Positions 26,441-36,808 are shown, counted from the first letter of the stretch. The stretch is 64,000 nt of DNA from Ulvibacterium marinum (GCF_003626755.1 NZ_RBCJ01000001.1:1302001-1366000), one strand, 5' to 3'. Translations and numbers: made by a program. Notes: generated from the sequence alone by a model not told the origin.

Positions 26441-28000
26441 ATGAAACAAGTAAAAATTGGACTGTTCTTTATTTTAATAGCTTTGCAAGCTTGTAAAAAT
26501 AAAGTAGAGGAACAAAAACCTATTTTGGATACTACCAAGACCGACTACTATACGGAACCGTACCGGCCTCAATTTCACTTTTCACCAGAAGAAATGTGGA
26601 TGAACGACCCTAATGGGCTGGTCTATCATAAAGGTGTTTACCATCTTTTTTATCAATATTACCCGGATGATATTGTCTGGGGCCCAATGCACTGGGGGCA
26701 TGCCATTAGTACAGATCTGGCACATTGGAAGCATAAGCCCATAGCCTTGTATCTTGATGAACTTGGGTTCATTTTTTCTGGAAGTGCGGTGGTGGACGAA
26801 AATAATACTTCAGGTTTTGGTTCGGATGGTAACCCTGCTTTGGGGGCTATTTTTACTTACCATGATATGAAGGGCGAAGAAGCGGGGCGCGATGATTTTC
26901 AGACCCAGGGCATTGCATATAGTCTTGATAATGGGGATACTTGGACAAAGTTCAAAGGAAATCCTGTATTGGAAAACGAGGGTATCCGAGACTTTCGTGA
27001 TCCCAAGGTAATGCGGTATGAGCCTTTACAAAGTTGGGTTATGACCTTGGTGGCTGGAGACCATGCCAAATTCTATACCTCCAAAAATTTGAAGGATTGG
27101 GAATTGACCGGTGAATTCGGAAAGGATCAAGGGGCCCATGGGGGAGTTTGGGAATGCCCTGATTTATTTCAGTTACAGGTGGAAGGTACCGATGAGAAGA
27201 AATGGGTACTGCTCATCAGTATTAACCCCGGTGCGCCCAATGGTGGTAGTGGCACCCAATACTTTATAGGCGATTTTGATGGAAAAACCTTCACTTCCGA
27301 TCAAAAGGAGAATCGGTGGATCGATTGGGGCACGGATAACTATGCCGGGGTCACCTATAACAACGCGCCCAATGATGAGCGAATCTTCATCGGTTGGATG
27401 AGCAATTGGGCCTATGCGAGAGATACGCCAACAGAAAAATGGCGTAGTGCCATGACTGTTCCCAGAAAGTTATCCTTACGGAAAATAGGGGATACGTATA
27501 GCTTGATCAACTACCCTGTCGATGGTCTAGAGAACCTTAGGGAGCAAGGGATAAGGAAAACCATAAGGTTGGAAGCAGGTGAAAAGGATAGCCTTGCCTT
27601 TGACCATTTTAACCGGGCCGAGGTACAGTTTACGACCGCGGCCAAGGATTTTCGGCTTGTCTTTAAAAATGACAAGGAGCAACAATTGGTGTTGACCCTG
27701 GATTCGGAAAAAAGTGTTTTCTATTTGGATCGCACCCGATCGGGGAAGACCGATTTTCAGGAAAACTTTGGGGATACGGTACAAGAAATGCCCATAGACC
27801 ATTTGCCGCAAGAGGCGTTTGAAGTTCGTATCCTACTGGATTATTCCTCTGTTGAAGTATTTATCAATAAAGGTCAGTATGTGATGACCGCGCAGGTCTT
27901 TCCGAACGAACATTATATCCTATTGGATATTGAAAATACTTCGGAAGCGATTTTAGAATTTAATAATTTTGAAATAAACAAGGTGAAAGGGATATGGTAA
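26441..28000 (+). CDS. GH32 family beta-fructosidase, lipoprotein
   Basis: A 519-aa exported hydrolase of fructans or sucrose-type sugars. Lipoprotein signal with Cys18 (IALQAC). The five-blade propeller has WMNDPNG with nucleophile Asp56, RDP (186-188, transition-state stabiliser) and ECPDL with acid/base Glu238; a C-terminal beta-sandwich follows from about 350. Sequence cannot separate levanase, inulinase or invertase. It stands alone, without SusC/SusD, a fructokinase or a sugar transporter nearby. Its stop abuts the stop of the convergent ABC permease gene with no spacer. Confidence 0.93.
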   Translation: MKQVKIGLFFILIALQACKNKVEEQKPILDTTKTDYYTEPYRPQFHFSPEEMWMNDPNGLVYHKGVYHLFYQYYPDDIVWGPMHWGHAISTDLAHWKHKPIALYLDELGFIFSGSAVVDENNTSGFGSDGNPALGAIFTYHDMKGEEAGRDDFQTQGIAYSLDNGDTWTKFKGNPVLENEGIRDFRDPKVMRYEPLQSWVMTLVAGDHAKFYTSKNLKDWELTGEFGKDQGAHGGVWECPDLFQLQVEGTDEKKWVLLISINPGAPNGGSGTQYFIGDFDGKTFTSDQKENRWIDWGTDNYAGVTYNNAPNDERIFIGWMSNWAYARDTPTEKWRSAMTVPRKLSLRKIGDTYSLINYPVDGLENLREQGIRKTIRLEAGEKDSLAFDHFNRAEVQFTTAAKDFRLVFKNDKEQQLVLTLDSEKSVFYLDRTRSGKTDFQENFGDTVQEMPIDHLPQEAFEVRILLDYSSVEVFINKGQYVMTAQVFPNEHYILLDIENTSEAILEFNNFEINKVKGIW

Positions 28001-30382
28001 CTATTCTTCTCTCAACGAATCTATAGGGTTGGCCAGGGCTGCCTTCAATGCCCTGAACCCTGTGGTGCCCATAGTAATTAGCAAAGCCAAAATAGTTGCC
28101 ATTGCAAACACTTCAAGCTTAATATTTGTCCTATACGTAAAATCCTTTATCCAGTCATTCATAAAAAAGTATGTGAGTGGCCAGGCTATAAAACTGGCAA
28201 CCAATAACAAAATGGCAAACTCCTTTATTAACTTAAAAGTGACATTGCCAATGGAGGCACCAAGCACTTTTCTAATTCCGATTTCTTTTGATTTTCGTTC
28301 TGCGGAGAAAGATACGAGACCGAAAGTGCCAAGACAGGCAAGGATTATGGCCAGAATGGTAAAAATAGTAAGTACCTCGGTAAACTTTTCTTCCGTTTGG
28401 TATTGCCGCGCCACATCCTCATTTACAAAGGAATACGAAAATTCCCTGTTCGTTACGAATTTTGAATAAACAGATTTGATGTGTTTAAGGGTCAAAGGTA
28501 GATTCTGGGCATCAACTTTTACATATGCCCAGTTTAAATAAGTCGAGGACGGGATGAAAATCGTCGGAGGGATTTTTCTGTGAAGTGACTCAAAATGGAA
28601 GTCTTTCACTATTCCTACCACCGTGAATCTTTGATTGTCAAATTCTACCCATTTACCGATGGGGTCCGTCCAACCCAGCTGGTCTATGGCTGACTCATTA
28701 AGGATAATGGATGAATTACCGTCCGATGGAAATTCTTTTGAAAAATCGCGCCCCTGGGTAATTTCGGTCTCGACAGTTTTAAAAAAATCATAATCGATTC
28801 TAATGACTTTCATGGATTTCCTTGCCTCTTCATCCACAGCCACCCCTTGCGCTTTATATACGGTACTATTACTTATCCACCCAGGCATTTTCATATTTGA
28901 AGCACCGGTTCTTACAATAGAAGAATTGGTTAAAAGGTCATTGTTGAAAGCATCTAACTGGGAGCGGTCCATTGTCCGTAGAGGTACAGCCACCAATAGT
29001 TCTTTATTAATTCCCAATTCTTTGTTTTTGAGAAAGTCGAGCTGATCAAAGACAATGGATGTGGAAGCTATTAGGCCGATAGAAATCACAAACTGTAAAA
29101 CCACCAGCCCTTTTCTGAGCGTTGGGCCAAATCTTTCCTTTGTCTTGCTGCCCTTCAACGTGCTTAATGGTTTAAAGGTCGAAAGAACAAAAGAAGGGTA
29201 AGCCCCGGATAATATGGCAATAATTACTATTGAAGCACCAATGGTCATCAATATTGGCGGATTGAACAAGGTATTTGTAGTTATTTCTTTTCCGGCAAAT
29301 TGGTTGAACACAGGTAGTAATAACAGTGTCAGGCAGAAAGCAATTAAAGCTGCAATAAGAGTCACGATAAATGATTCACTCAAAAACTGACCAATTAGGT
29401 TCATTTTATGGGCACCCAATACTTTGCGCATGCCAACTTCTTTGCTACGCCTTAAAGATCGGGCTATAGTCAAATTCATGTAGTTTACACTTGCAATGAC
29501 TAGAATGAAGATGGCAACGATGGAAAAAATGTAAATGTGGTTAATATTTCCATTGGGTTCAATTTCGGTCCCATTTTTTGATCTAAGGTGAATATCCGAT
29601 AATGGCTGTAAAAACAGTTTAAAATTTCCGGAAGTAAGCGGGGCTAAATGGTCGTCAATAAAATTTGGAAACATTGATTCCATACTTGCTGGTTTAGAAC
29701 CTTCTGCCATTTTGATGTACACATATTGAGAATCCCAACCCACATTGTCAAACATGGCCTCTGGTGCTATTTGTCTTGCTGTTAGGCCTGATATGAGGAA
29801 ATCAAAGTGAAAATGGGAGTTTGATGGCATCTCTTCCATAATTCCACTCACCCGTAGTTGTAAAGTTCCATCCCCGATATCAAGAACTTTCCCCATAGCG
29901 TTGATAGGACCAAAATACTTTTTAGCCGTGGCTTCGGAAATGACCACTTTATTCGATCCCTTTAATGCTTCGCTAGGGTTGCCGGAAATCAAAGGAAAAG
30001 AAAAGACCTCAAAAAAATTTTCATCGGCCACGGCCATTCGCTCTTCGTCAAATCTTTTTTCCCCATGAGTGACAATTTCCGACATACGCATAATTCGGAC
30101 CAACTGTTCAATTTCTCCGAAACTGGTCTTTAGCTTTTCGGCCGTCGGCCATGAATTTGTAGAATACGGCTCCCAGACACTCTGTCTCATATAGGCGGCG
30201 GCCACACGGTAAATTCTATCACTATCTTTATGAAAATCATCGTAGCTCAGTTCGTCCTTAATAAAAAGGAAAATCATTAGACAGCAAACAAAGCCCAGCA
30301 CCAGACCGGAAACATTAATAAAGCTGTATAATTTTTCTTTTTTGAATACCCTGAAAGCTATCTTAAAATAATTTTTTATCAT
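28001..30382 (-). CDS. MacB/FtsX-type ABC transporter permease
   Basis: A 793-aa protein with two MacB_PCD/FtsX repeats: membrane helix near 20-40, a long periplasmic domain (about 45-280), three helices (about 285-430), a second periplasmic domain (about 450-670) and three more helices with LGTFGLVSFSAERKSKEIGIRKVLGAS. The motif RRSKEVGMRKVLGAHK appears in the first half. This double form is common in Bacteroidota and often occurs without its own ATPase gene, as here. The substrate is unknown (antimicrobial peptide or lipoprotein release are family options). Confidence 0.9.
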   Translation of the reverse strand: MIKNYFKIAFRVFKKEKLYSFINVSGLVLGFVCCLMIFLFIKDELSYDDFHKDSDRIYRVAAAYMRQSVWEPYSTNSWPTAEKLKTSFGEIEQLVRIMRMSEIVTHGEKRFDEERMAVADENFFEVFSFPLISGNPSEALKGSNKVVISEATAKKYFGPINAMGKVLDIGDGTLQLRVSGIMEEMPSNSHFHFDFLISGLTARQIAPEAMFDNVGWDSQYVYIKMAEGSKPASMESMFPNFIDDHLAPLTSGNFKLFLQPLSDIHLRSKNGTEIEPNGNINHIYIFSIVAIFILVIASVNYMNLTIARSLRRSKEVGMRKVLGAHKMNLIGQFLSESFIVTLIAALIAFCLTLLLLPVFNQFAGKEITTNTLFNPPILMTIGASIVIIAILSGAYPSFVLSTFKPLSTLKGSKTKERFGPTLRKGLVVLQFVISIGLIASTSIVFDQLDFLKNKELGINKELLVAVPLRTMDRSQLDAFNNDLLTNSSIVRTGASNMKMPGWISNSTVYKAQGVAVDEEARKSMKVIRIDYDFFKTVETEITQGRDFSKEFPSDGNSSIILNESAIDQLGWTDPIGKWVEFDNQRFTVVGIVKDFHFESLHRKIPPTIFIPSSTYLNWAYVKVDAQNLPLTLKHIKSVYSKFVTNREFSYSFVNEDVARQYQTEEKFTEVLTIFTILAIILACLGTFGLVSFSAERKSKEIGIRKVLGASIGNVTFKLIKEFAILLLVASFIAWPLTYFFMNDWIKDFTYRTNIKLEVFAMATILALLITMGTTGFRALKAALANPIDSLREE

Positions 30383-31022
30383 GATTTTTGCGGTTGAGGA
30401 CTAAGCAATAGATGTTTCTGGTAACATGTGAGGTTGAATACAATCCTCCAAAGGATGTTATCTCCCGACCTAAAATTATGCCAAGTTGTCAAGTGTCTTA
30501 CTATCAGATTTTTATAATAAGAACTCCAAAAACCCTTCTATTTTACTGTCAAAAATATTTACATCAAATGTCCACTTATTTTACAGTTGCCAAGAGATTT
30601 GGAAGTTGTCTTTTCTTTCCCAAAAATGACCGGATGATTCAATTTTAATAAATACCTCATATGCCCAATTTATTGCCCTATAAAAGGTGAAATAAAGTAA
30701 CTATTAAAAGAGACCAAGAATAGGACGCTTTGCAAAAGGCTTGTCCAATCAAAAAGGATTCCCATAAATTGGCCGTTTTTTAGGGCATCACCTCTACTTC
30801 ATTCTATTCCTTTAACTAGCTGTGGTCGACAAATACGTTAAATTCATATTGTTCGTTTACTATGAGGACCAACGACTTGAAAGGCTTGATAGTATTACAT
30901 TTTTGATGAATCAAACCGGTTGCATCGTCATTTGGTGCACCACGCCCCTTCCCTTATAAAGGTTTCCGTTCAAGGTCTAATTTTTAATCTCCTCTTAGTC
31001 CGGTTGTCATAGTTATTGCTTA
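30383..31022. other. Intergenic region without a supported gene
   Basis: About 640 bp between the start of the ABC permease gene and the end of the AraC gene. An open frame at 30412-30648 has no signal, motif or composition that looks coding. Presumably it holds the permease promoter. I see no repeat or RNA-like structure. Confidence 0.55.
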
Positions 31023-31871
31023 TCAATCATTGGCATATTGTTTTTTAAAAGCCAAAGGGTTTTCCAGAGTAATAGCCTTAAAAACCCGATTGAAATAAGA
31101 AAGGCTTTCAAAACCACAAGCGTAACACACTTCACTGACATTTTTGTCCAATAACAGTAGACGTTTGGCTTGATTGATGCGATATTGATTCAAAAATTCA
31201 GTAAATGTCAAATGTGTTGCCTGTTTGAAATAACGACAAAAAGCAACTTTTGTCAGGTGGCATAAATCGGCAACTTCTTCCACTTTTATTTTGCGTTGAT
31301 AATTAGCTTCAATAAAATCATATAACAATTGGAGCCGTTCTTGCGATTTTCTAGTGTATTGATTCTTTACTGGACTATCATGCAATAACTTGATTTCTGT
31401 ACTATGTGCCAATAATTGAAATACTCGCAACACTTCTAAAAATTGTTCAAATGGGTGTAAAACAGGTAATTTTTCAAGCATTTCTCCTGCAATAGTCTTT
31501 GTTTTGCCTTCAATGACAATACCATATTTCGATTGTTCAAAAAATCGATGAACAGCCAATAGTTCTGGAGTCTGAACCGAATTTTCCTTTAAAAAATCGG
31601 GTCGAATATGCAAAACCGTTTTTTTGTAATCGGTTTTTACTCCGTAATCAACGTTAAGATGTGGAATATTTGAGCCAATAAAAACTAAACTACTGCTTTC
31701 ATATCGGGATATATGTTGGCCGATATGACGTCTGCCGTTCGCACCCTCGATATAGGTAAGCTCCAATTCTGGGTGATAATGCCAAAAGTAAAAATCGTTC
31801 ATTCGTGAATTGGGCAAGATTTGAAACGAACTATTGCTAGCGGGTTGTATGGATTCCAATTGAATTTTCAT
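31023..31871 (-). CDS. AraC family transcriptional regulator, cupin type
   Basis: A 282-aa regulator. The N-terminal cupin has FWHYHPELELTYIEGANGRRHIG and a lower-barrel strand SSLVFIGSNIPHLN, typical of sugar-sensing AraC proteins such as RhaR/MelR-like types. The C-terminal double HTH is about 188-282 (IKVEEVADLCHLTKVAFCRYFKQ, then VSEVCYACGFESLSYFNRVFK). I use ATG 31871; a TTG at 31925 would add an unlikely leader. It is divergent from the PhyH gene, with 137 bp between starts, and is its probable regulator. Confidence 0.9.
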   Translation of the reverse strand: MKIQLESIQPASNSSFQILPNSRMNDFYFWHYHPELELTYIEGANGRRHIGQHISRYESSSLVFIGSNIPHLNVDYGVKTDYKKTVLHIRPDFLKENSVQTPELLAVHRFFEQSKYGIVIEGKTKTIAGEMLEKLPVLHPFEQFLEVLRVFQLLAHSTEIKLLHDSPVKNQYTRKSQERLQLLYDFIEANYQRKIKVEEVADLCHLTKVAFCRYFKQATHLTFTEFLNQYRINQAKRLLLLDKNVSEVCYACGFESLSYFNRVFKAITLENPLAFKKQYAND

Positions 31872-32008
31872 CGTCAATATACTTTTACCAAGGTAAAAAT
31901 CGCAAAAAATGTTTATATAGTTCAAAAAGTCATGAATTTTGAGGTAGAACGCCCCTCTCTGTAATTTTATCTTCGCTACATTATTTCACTTTTAAAAAGA
32001 TGTAGGAT

Positions 32009-32746
32009 ATGCTTACTAAACAAGAAATTGATTTTTTAGATAACAACGGTTATCTCAATTTGGGTCAATTATTAATACCGGAACAAGTAATTCAAATTAA
32101 TGACCGCCTCGCTGAACTATTGCAGTTGGAAGGCGACAATGCAGGGTCAGAATTGGGAAAATCAAAATATATCCGCCATCCGAAAGAAGAAGGGACGGAC
32201 CGCTTGGCGGATTTAGTCAATAAAGGCTCTGTTTTTGATATTTTTTACACTCATCCCAGGGTATTGTCCGGTATTGAAGCCGTATTAGGGCAGACATACA
32301 AATTATCGTCACTAAATTATCGGGCTGCAAAACCAGGCAAAGGGCAGCAAAGACTTCACGTTGATTGGAAAAATGCTGTAGCGAGCGGTTCTTTTAAAGT
32401 CTGCAATAGTATTTGGCTTTTAGATGATTTTACGGAACACAATGGGTCTACCCGCATAGTCCCTAAAACGCATAAATCGAGTATTCTGCCTGAGGAAGCT
32501 ATGTCAGATCCTAATGACGAGCATCCTGACGAAATTCGCATTATGGCACCTGCAGGCTCTGTTTTTATTTTTAATTCGCATGTATGGCACGGTGGTACAA
32601 CCAATCAAACAAGCCATGACCGACGGAGTATTCACAGTTATTTTTGTACAAGGGACCAACCTCAACAAATTGACCAGAGGAAATGTATAACCCGGGAAGT
32701 TTTACAACGCATTGGTGAAAAGGGCAAGTATATTTTAGATGTTTAA
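32009..32746 (+). CDS. Phytanoyl-CoA dioxygenase (PhyH) family protein
   Basis: A 245-aa Fe(II)/2-oxoglutarate oxygenase. The iron triad is His117 and Asp119 in LHVDW and His194 in HVWHGG; Arg206 in DRRSIH is the 2-oxoglutarate anchor. The product hydroxylates a small molecule; substrate unknown. The divergent cupin-AraC regulator suggests a sugar- or nutrient-responsive pathway. No transporter or further enzyme is adjacent. Confidence 0.88.
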   Translation: MLTKQEIDFLDNNGYLNLGQLLIPEQVIQINDRLAELLQLEGDNAGSELGKSKYIRHPKEEGTDRLADLVNKGSVFDIFYTHPRVLSGIEAVLGQTYKLSSLNYRAAKPGKGQQRLHVDWKNAVASGSFKVCNSIWLLDDFTEHNGSTRIVPKTHKSSILPEEAMSDPNDEHPDEIRIMAPAGSVFIFNSHVWHGGTTNQTSHDRRSIHSYFCTRDQPQQIDQRKCITREVLQRIGEKGKYILDV

Positions 32747-32963
32747 GAAGAACTGAGTTAAAATTTTTCGATTTTTATTGAATAGCTTAATTTTCAATTG
32801 TCCCATAAAACGAACAGTTTAAAGGACACAGCCGACCTTATAACGACTCCCAAAAATCGCCCTTTTAGGGAGCTTGAAAATTAGTTCTTAATGGCGCTAT
32901 CTGTCTTTTGGCATTGAAATTTATTATCTTTAAGTATTCCCCTATACATCAATACTATGTAGA

Positions 32964-34865
32964 ATGGCTTCTTCGGATTATAAAGGTCAAGATGATGTAT
33001 TTGTCGAAAAGCTCGAGGAAATTGTACTTGCCAATATAGGGAATGAAAATTTCAACGTTGAAGAGCTTGCTCGGACCTATGGGGCAAGCCGTTCACAACT
33101 CCACAGAAAATTGAAACGGATAAAAGGGCAATCCGTTAGTCAATTTATCAGGGAACTACGACTTAGGGAAGCCATGAAAATGTTGCGGAATGATGTTGCC
33201 TCAGTTTCCGAAATAGCCTTCAGGGTTGGTTTTAACAGTACATCTTACTTCAATACCTGTTTTCATGAACGTTATGGTCATCCCCCGGGAAAAGTAAAAC
33301 ATCAGACCACATTTAAGGCTGTAAACAAATTATCTGTCGCAAGTGTAGCGGAACAATCAATTGACTCGCACAAAAGGAAAGCACTTCTTAAAAACCCATG
33401 GATTATTTCTGTTGCATCAATAAGCTTTCTTTTAGCAGCCTTTCTTACAATCAAAGCATTTACATCAAAAAAAGAAAATATTGAGCAGGTATCCATAGCG
33501 GTTCTTCCCTTGGATCATTTATCGGAGGATACCAGTAAAGAATATTTGACTGCCGGTATACACGATGCATTAATCGGGGAACTTGGAACCATAAAGGGCT
33601 TACGGGTAATTTCCAGAATTTCCACACTTCAGTTCAAAGACAAGGAATTGCCAATCCGGGATATTGCAAAGCAACTTGGAGCGGATCATTTGGTTGAAGG
33701 CTCACTGATATATAAGGGGGACAGTATACGAATGCAACTGCAATTGATCGATGTTTTCCCTGAAGAAAAACACATTTGGGCCAAGGATTACCATAACAGT
33801 GTGAATGATATTCTATCGGTGCAAAATACAGCTATACAAGATATTGCCAACTCTATAGAAGTTACTCTCGGTGATGAGAGGAAGCAACGATTTCAGCTAC
33901 AGCAAAACACAAACCCAGAAACCTATAAAGCGTACCTAAGGGGAATATATTACCTCACCAAATCCAATGCGGAGGATTTCCAAAAGGGATTGAATTATTT
34001 GCACCAGGCGGTCGAGATAGACCCGGCCGACCCACTCGCCTACGCCGGTTTGGCTGAGGGATACGCCCTTTTGGGCCATGGCCCCGACCCTATGAACGCC
34101 CCTTGGAGAAGGGGAAAAGCAGCCGCTTTGAAAGCATTGGACTTGGACCCTAAATCTGCCAAAGCCCATTCTGCACTTGCAATGATTCAACTCTATTACG
34201 AACGGGATTGGAAAGCTGCGGAACAGTCATTCGCAATTGCAGAAAAGTTAAATCCAAACCTTCCTTATAATCATTACCACTACTCATGGTATCTCATTCT
34301 TTTGGGGAAATGGGAGGAGGCCGTTAAGGAACATCAATTGGCCAAACAACTAGATCCATTGGCGCCATTGATAACTTCAGATATGGGCCTACTCCATCTT
34401 TGGATGGGGAATCACAAAAAAGCAATGGAAGAAGTAAAGGAAGCCCTTGAAATTGATAAGGAATACGCACCTGCCTGGAGAACTCTGGGTGACATCTACA
34501 TTGCAAAGGGAATGCCCCAGGAGGGAATTAGCGCGATAAAAAAGTCTATTGAAATTAATCCTGCAGCTTTATATGGCTTAGGAATCGCTTATGCGAAAAT
34601 TGGAAATAAAGATAAAGCCCTAGAAATTGCTTCTGAATTACGGAAGGGCGCAGTTAGCTCTAGGGAAGCTTTTGGCCTAACTCTTATATATGCCCATCTC
34701 GGCGATTTTGACGAGGCCTTTAAATGGTTATCCAAAAAACCTTTGGATGTTTTCGCTCCTTGGCTCAGGGTTTGGAACGGACCAGAGGATTTCAGAAAGG
34801 AACCCAGGTTCAAACAGTTTTTAAAAGAACTCAATCTTCCTCCACTAGAGCCTTCTGCAACATAA
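32964..34865 (+). CDS. AraC-HTH membrane regulator with TolB-like and TPR domains
   Basis: A 633-aa one-component regulator. An AraC-type HTH stands at the N-terminus (about 15-112, LARTYGASRSQLHRKLKRIKG and EIAFRVGFNSTSYFNTCF), followed by one membrane helix (145-165), a FlgO/TolB-N-like domain (about 172-295, VSIAVLPLDHLSEDTSKEYL and LGADHLVEGSLIYKGD) and about seven tetratricopeptide repeats (about 310-600). The DNA-binding part is cytosolic and the TPR part would be periplasmic, so an outside signal could reach DNA directly. The target genes may include the alpha/beta hydrolase downstream (inference). Confidence 0.9.
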   Translation: MASSDYKGQDDVFVEKLEEIVLANIGNENFNVEELARTYGASRSQLHRKLKRIKGQSVSQFIRELRLREAMKMLRNDVASVSEIAFRVGFNSTSYFNTCFHERYGHPPGKVKHQTTFKAVNKLSVASVAEQSIDSHKRKALLKNPWIISVASISFLLAAFLTIKAFTSKKENIEQVSIAVLPLDHLSEDTSKEYLTAGIHDALIGELGTIKGLRVISRISTLQFKDKELPIRDIAKQLGADHLVEGSLIYKGDSIRMQLQLIDVFPEEKHIWAKDYHNSVNDILSVQNTAIQDIANSIEVTLGDERKQRFQLQQNTNPETYKAYLRGIYYLTKSNAEDFQKGLNYLHQAVEIDPADPLAYAGLAEGYALLGHGPDPMNAPWRRGKAAALKALDLDPKSAKAHSALAMIQLYYERDWKAAEQSFAIAEKLNPNLPYNHYHYSWYLILLGKWEEAVKEHQLAKQLDPLAPLITSDMGLLHLWMGNHKKAMEEVKEALEIDKEYAPAWRTLGDIYIAKGMPQEGISAIKKSIEINPAALYGLGIAYAKIGNKDKALEIASELRKGAVSSREAFGLTLIYAHLGDFDEAFKWLSKKPLDVFAPWLRVWNGPEDFRKEPRFKQFLKELNLPPLEPSAT

Positions 34866-35001
34866 TCTAAAAAATTCAACATAGTCGAAACCAAAATTTG
34901 AATGAATCACTACATAATCAAAACTGGTTTCGTGGACTTTTCCAGACCTTTGGTACAAGCGTTCGCTAATTGATTGGCCAATCTTTCTCTATTGTCTAAT
35001 T

Positions 35002-35016
35002 GGGTCATACTGACCC
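35002..35016. promoter_or_regulatory. 15-bp palindrome upstream of the hydrolase gene
   Basis: GGGTCA-TAC-TGACCC is a perfect inverted repeat, 15 bases before ATG 35032. It could be an operator or a leader hairpin that limits access to the start. No factor is identified. Confidence 0.4.
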
Positions 35017-35031
35017 TAAAATCAAGTAATT

Positions 35032-36636
35032 ATGAAAACTAAAGAATTGTTTTCCTGGAAATTTACGCCCCTATTTTTGGCTGTAGTGGCCACGATCATG
35101 ACAATCGGATGCACTGATAATGATGATCAAGATTATGTTACCATCGATTCTGAAACCCAAGATGATGGTGAATGGGTAAACTATATTGAAGACCTCTCTT
35201 TTGAATCTATCATCTTAACAGAAAACCAAGAGGATTTAAATGAGGCATTGCAAGAGGCTGCCGAAGGTGATTTGATATTTTTTGAAGATAATGATGTACA
35301 AAAAAAACAAAATTTAAAAAATTCAAAAGGTTCTTTTTATGCCCTGGTTGGTTTTGATGGTGAACAAATTGCGATCAGTAACAAAACAATATCCGATATC
35401 TCTTCGGATACGAGTAGAGATGAAAAAGCTAATAAAAGCAATAGAAGTTGCCGCATTTTGGAAATTACTAGGTCCTCTCTTTCTGCAGATATCGCCCATT
35501 ATCAGATCATGGTACGTATGGGCAATGGGCCTTATGATGTTGTGCGTATCCATAGAGTAGTGAGGGAATCCCGAAAGTATAGACCCATTAGAACCGAAGG
35601 GAACGTATTTATGATACATGGTTCATCACAAGATTTTGATGATATTTTTCTGCGCCCGGGAATAGAAAATCCAGATGCCTACAATTCCTCCCCCTTTTAT
35701 CTAGCTTCAAACAATATCGATGTTTGGGGCATCGATCTGGGCTGGACTTTGGTACCTCTAGAAACCAAGGATTTTTCTTTCTTCCTAGGTTGGGGAACTA
35801 CAAAGGATACGAGGCATGTATTAAAGTCAATGGCCATTGCAAGGTTGGTTCGAGGATTGACAAGACAGGGTTTTGGGCGGATGAACCTTTTAGGTTTTAG
35901 TTATGGCGCGGGATTAACATATAATGCAGCAATAAAGGAGACACAAGAGCATCGGATTTTGAGGGATATAAAAGGTATGATCCCAACGGACTTTGTGATG
36001 GTCTATGAGCAAAATGATAGTGCATTTGGTGCGGGATCTTGCTCCTTATCGGAAATGTCTGAAGTGGCACATGCAAATGGAGAATATCAAAACACCAATG
36101 GTGTCGGTTTTATCACCGTGGGCCAAGCGGCTCTTGACAACCCTGAAGGTGATTCACCAGTTGCACCTGGTTTGAGCAATTATCAATTTGCTTTGGCAGC
36201 GGCAGGGGGCCCACAACCCAATGGCCCGGATTGGCATTTTCTAGGAGGCCAGTTTGACGGACAAATACCCACTGGACTAGCATACACTGAAGAGGAGCGA
36301 TGGTTTAACCTGTTGATATCCTTAGCCCCATACATGCCCACTTATATCACTGCGGAAGGCTTCTCGATTTTTTGCCCGGAAAATCGGGAAAGTATCGTAG
36401 CGGATTTAAATCAGATTAAAATTCCCATATTATACCTCGGCGCCGCTGGGGGTTACGGTCAGGACGGTGTTTTCTCCACTACGCTTGCTGGTAGCTCCGA
36501 TGTAAGTGTTGAGATTGTCACCAAATTACCCAATGGGCCTCGAATATTGGATTACGGCCATGCGGACCTTTTTATGGCCAAGGATGCTTCGGAACTGGTA
36601 TGGAAATCCTTAAGGGATTGGTTAGCTAGTCATTGA
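35032..36636 (+). CDS. Alpha/beta hydrolase lipoprotein
   Basis: A 534-aa lipoprotein (signal ending MTIGC) with an acidic N-terminal linker (about 28-110) and an alpha/beta hydrolase domain. VFMIHGSSQDFDDIF supplies the oxyanion region, GFSYGAG the nucleophile serine elbow, and DYGHADLF the catalytic histidine near the C-terminus. The substrate is unknown. It is followed 17 bp later by a clear terminator, so it is the last gene of its unit. The AraC-TPR regulator lies just upstream. Confidence 0.82.
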   Translation: MKTKELFSWKFTPLFLAVVATIMTIGCTDNDDQDYVTIDSETQDDGEWVNYIEDLSFESIILTENQEDLNEALQEAAEGDLIFFEDNDVQKKQNLKNSKGSFYALVGFDGEQIAISNKTISDISSDTSRDEKANKSNRSCRILEITRSSLSADIAHYQIMVRMGNGPYDVVRIHRVVRESRKYRPIRTEGNVFMIHGSSQDFDDIFLRPGIENPDAYNSSPFYLASNNIDVWGIDLGWTLVPLETKDFSFFLGWGTTKDTRHVLKSMAIARLVRGLTRQGFGRMNLLGFSYGAGLTYNAAIKETQEHRILRDIKGMIPTDFVMVYEQNDSAFGAGSCSLSEMSEVAHANGEYQNTNGVGFITVGQAALDNPEGDSPVAPGLSNYQFALAAAGGPQPNGPDWHFLGGQFDGQIPTGLAYTEEERWFNLLISLAPYMPTYITAEGFSIFCPENRESIVADLNQIKIPILYLGAAGGYGQDGVFSTTLAGSSDVSVEIVTKLPNGPRILDYGHADLFMAKDASELVWKSLRDWLASH

Positions 36637-36653
36637 TATTTAAGATACTTGAT

Positions 36654-36682
36654 AAAAAACCTCCATTTAATGGAGGTTTTTT
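36654..36682 (+). terminator. Intrinsic terminator
   Basis: AAAAAACCTCCATT, then TA, then AATGGAGGTTTTTT-type hairpin with a T-run, 17 bp after the hydrolase stop. It is symmetric enough to act on minus-strand transcripts too. Confidence 0.9.
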
Positions 36683-36808
36683 ATTGGACCAAAATATTGA
36701 ACAAAAATCTTGTTTCGAAAAATGAACAATTTGCAAGACTCTGGTCATTAGAAAGGCCAATCACAACATTGTACATATTTGATATCTTCAAAATAGGTCT
36801 GTTGGTTT

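Noticed and set aside
30412-30648. 78-codon open frame in the gap after the ABC permease
   Set aside because: No start context, signal, domain or coding-like composition; likely chance.
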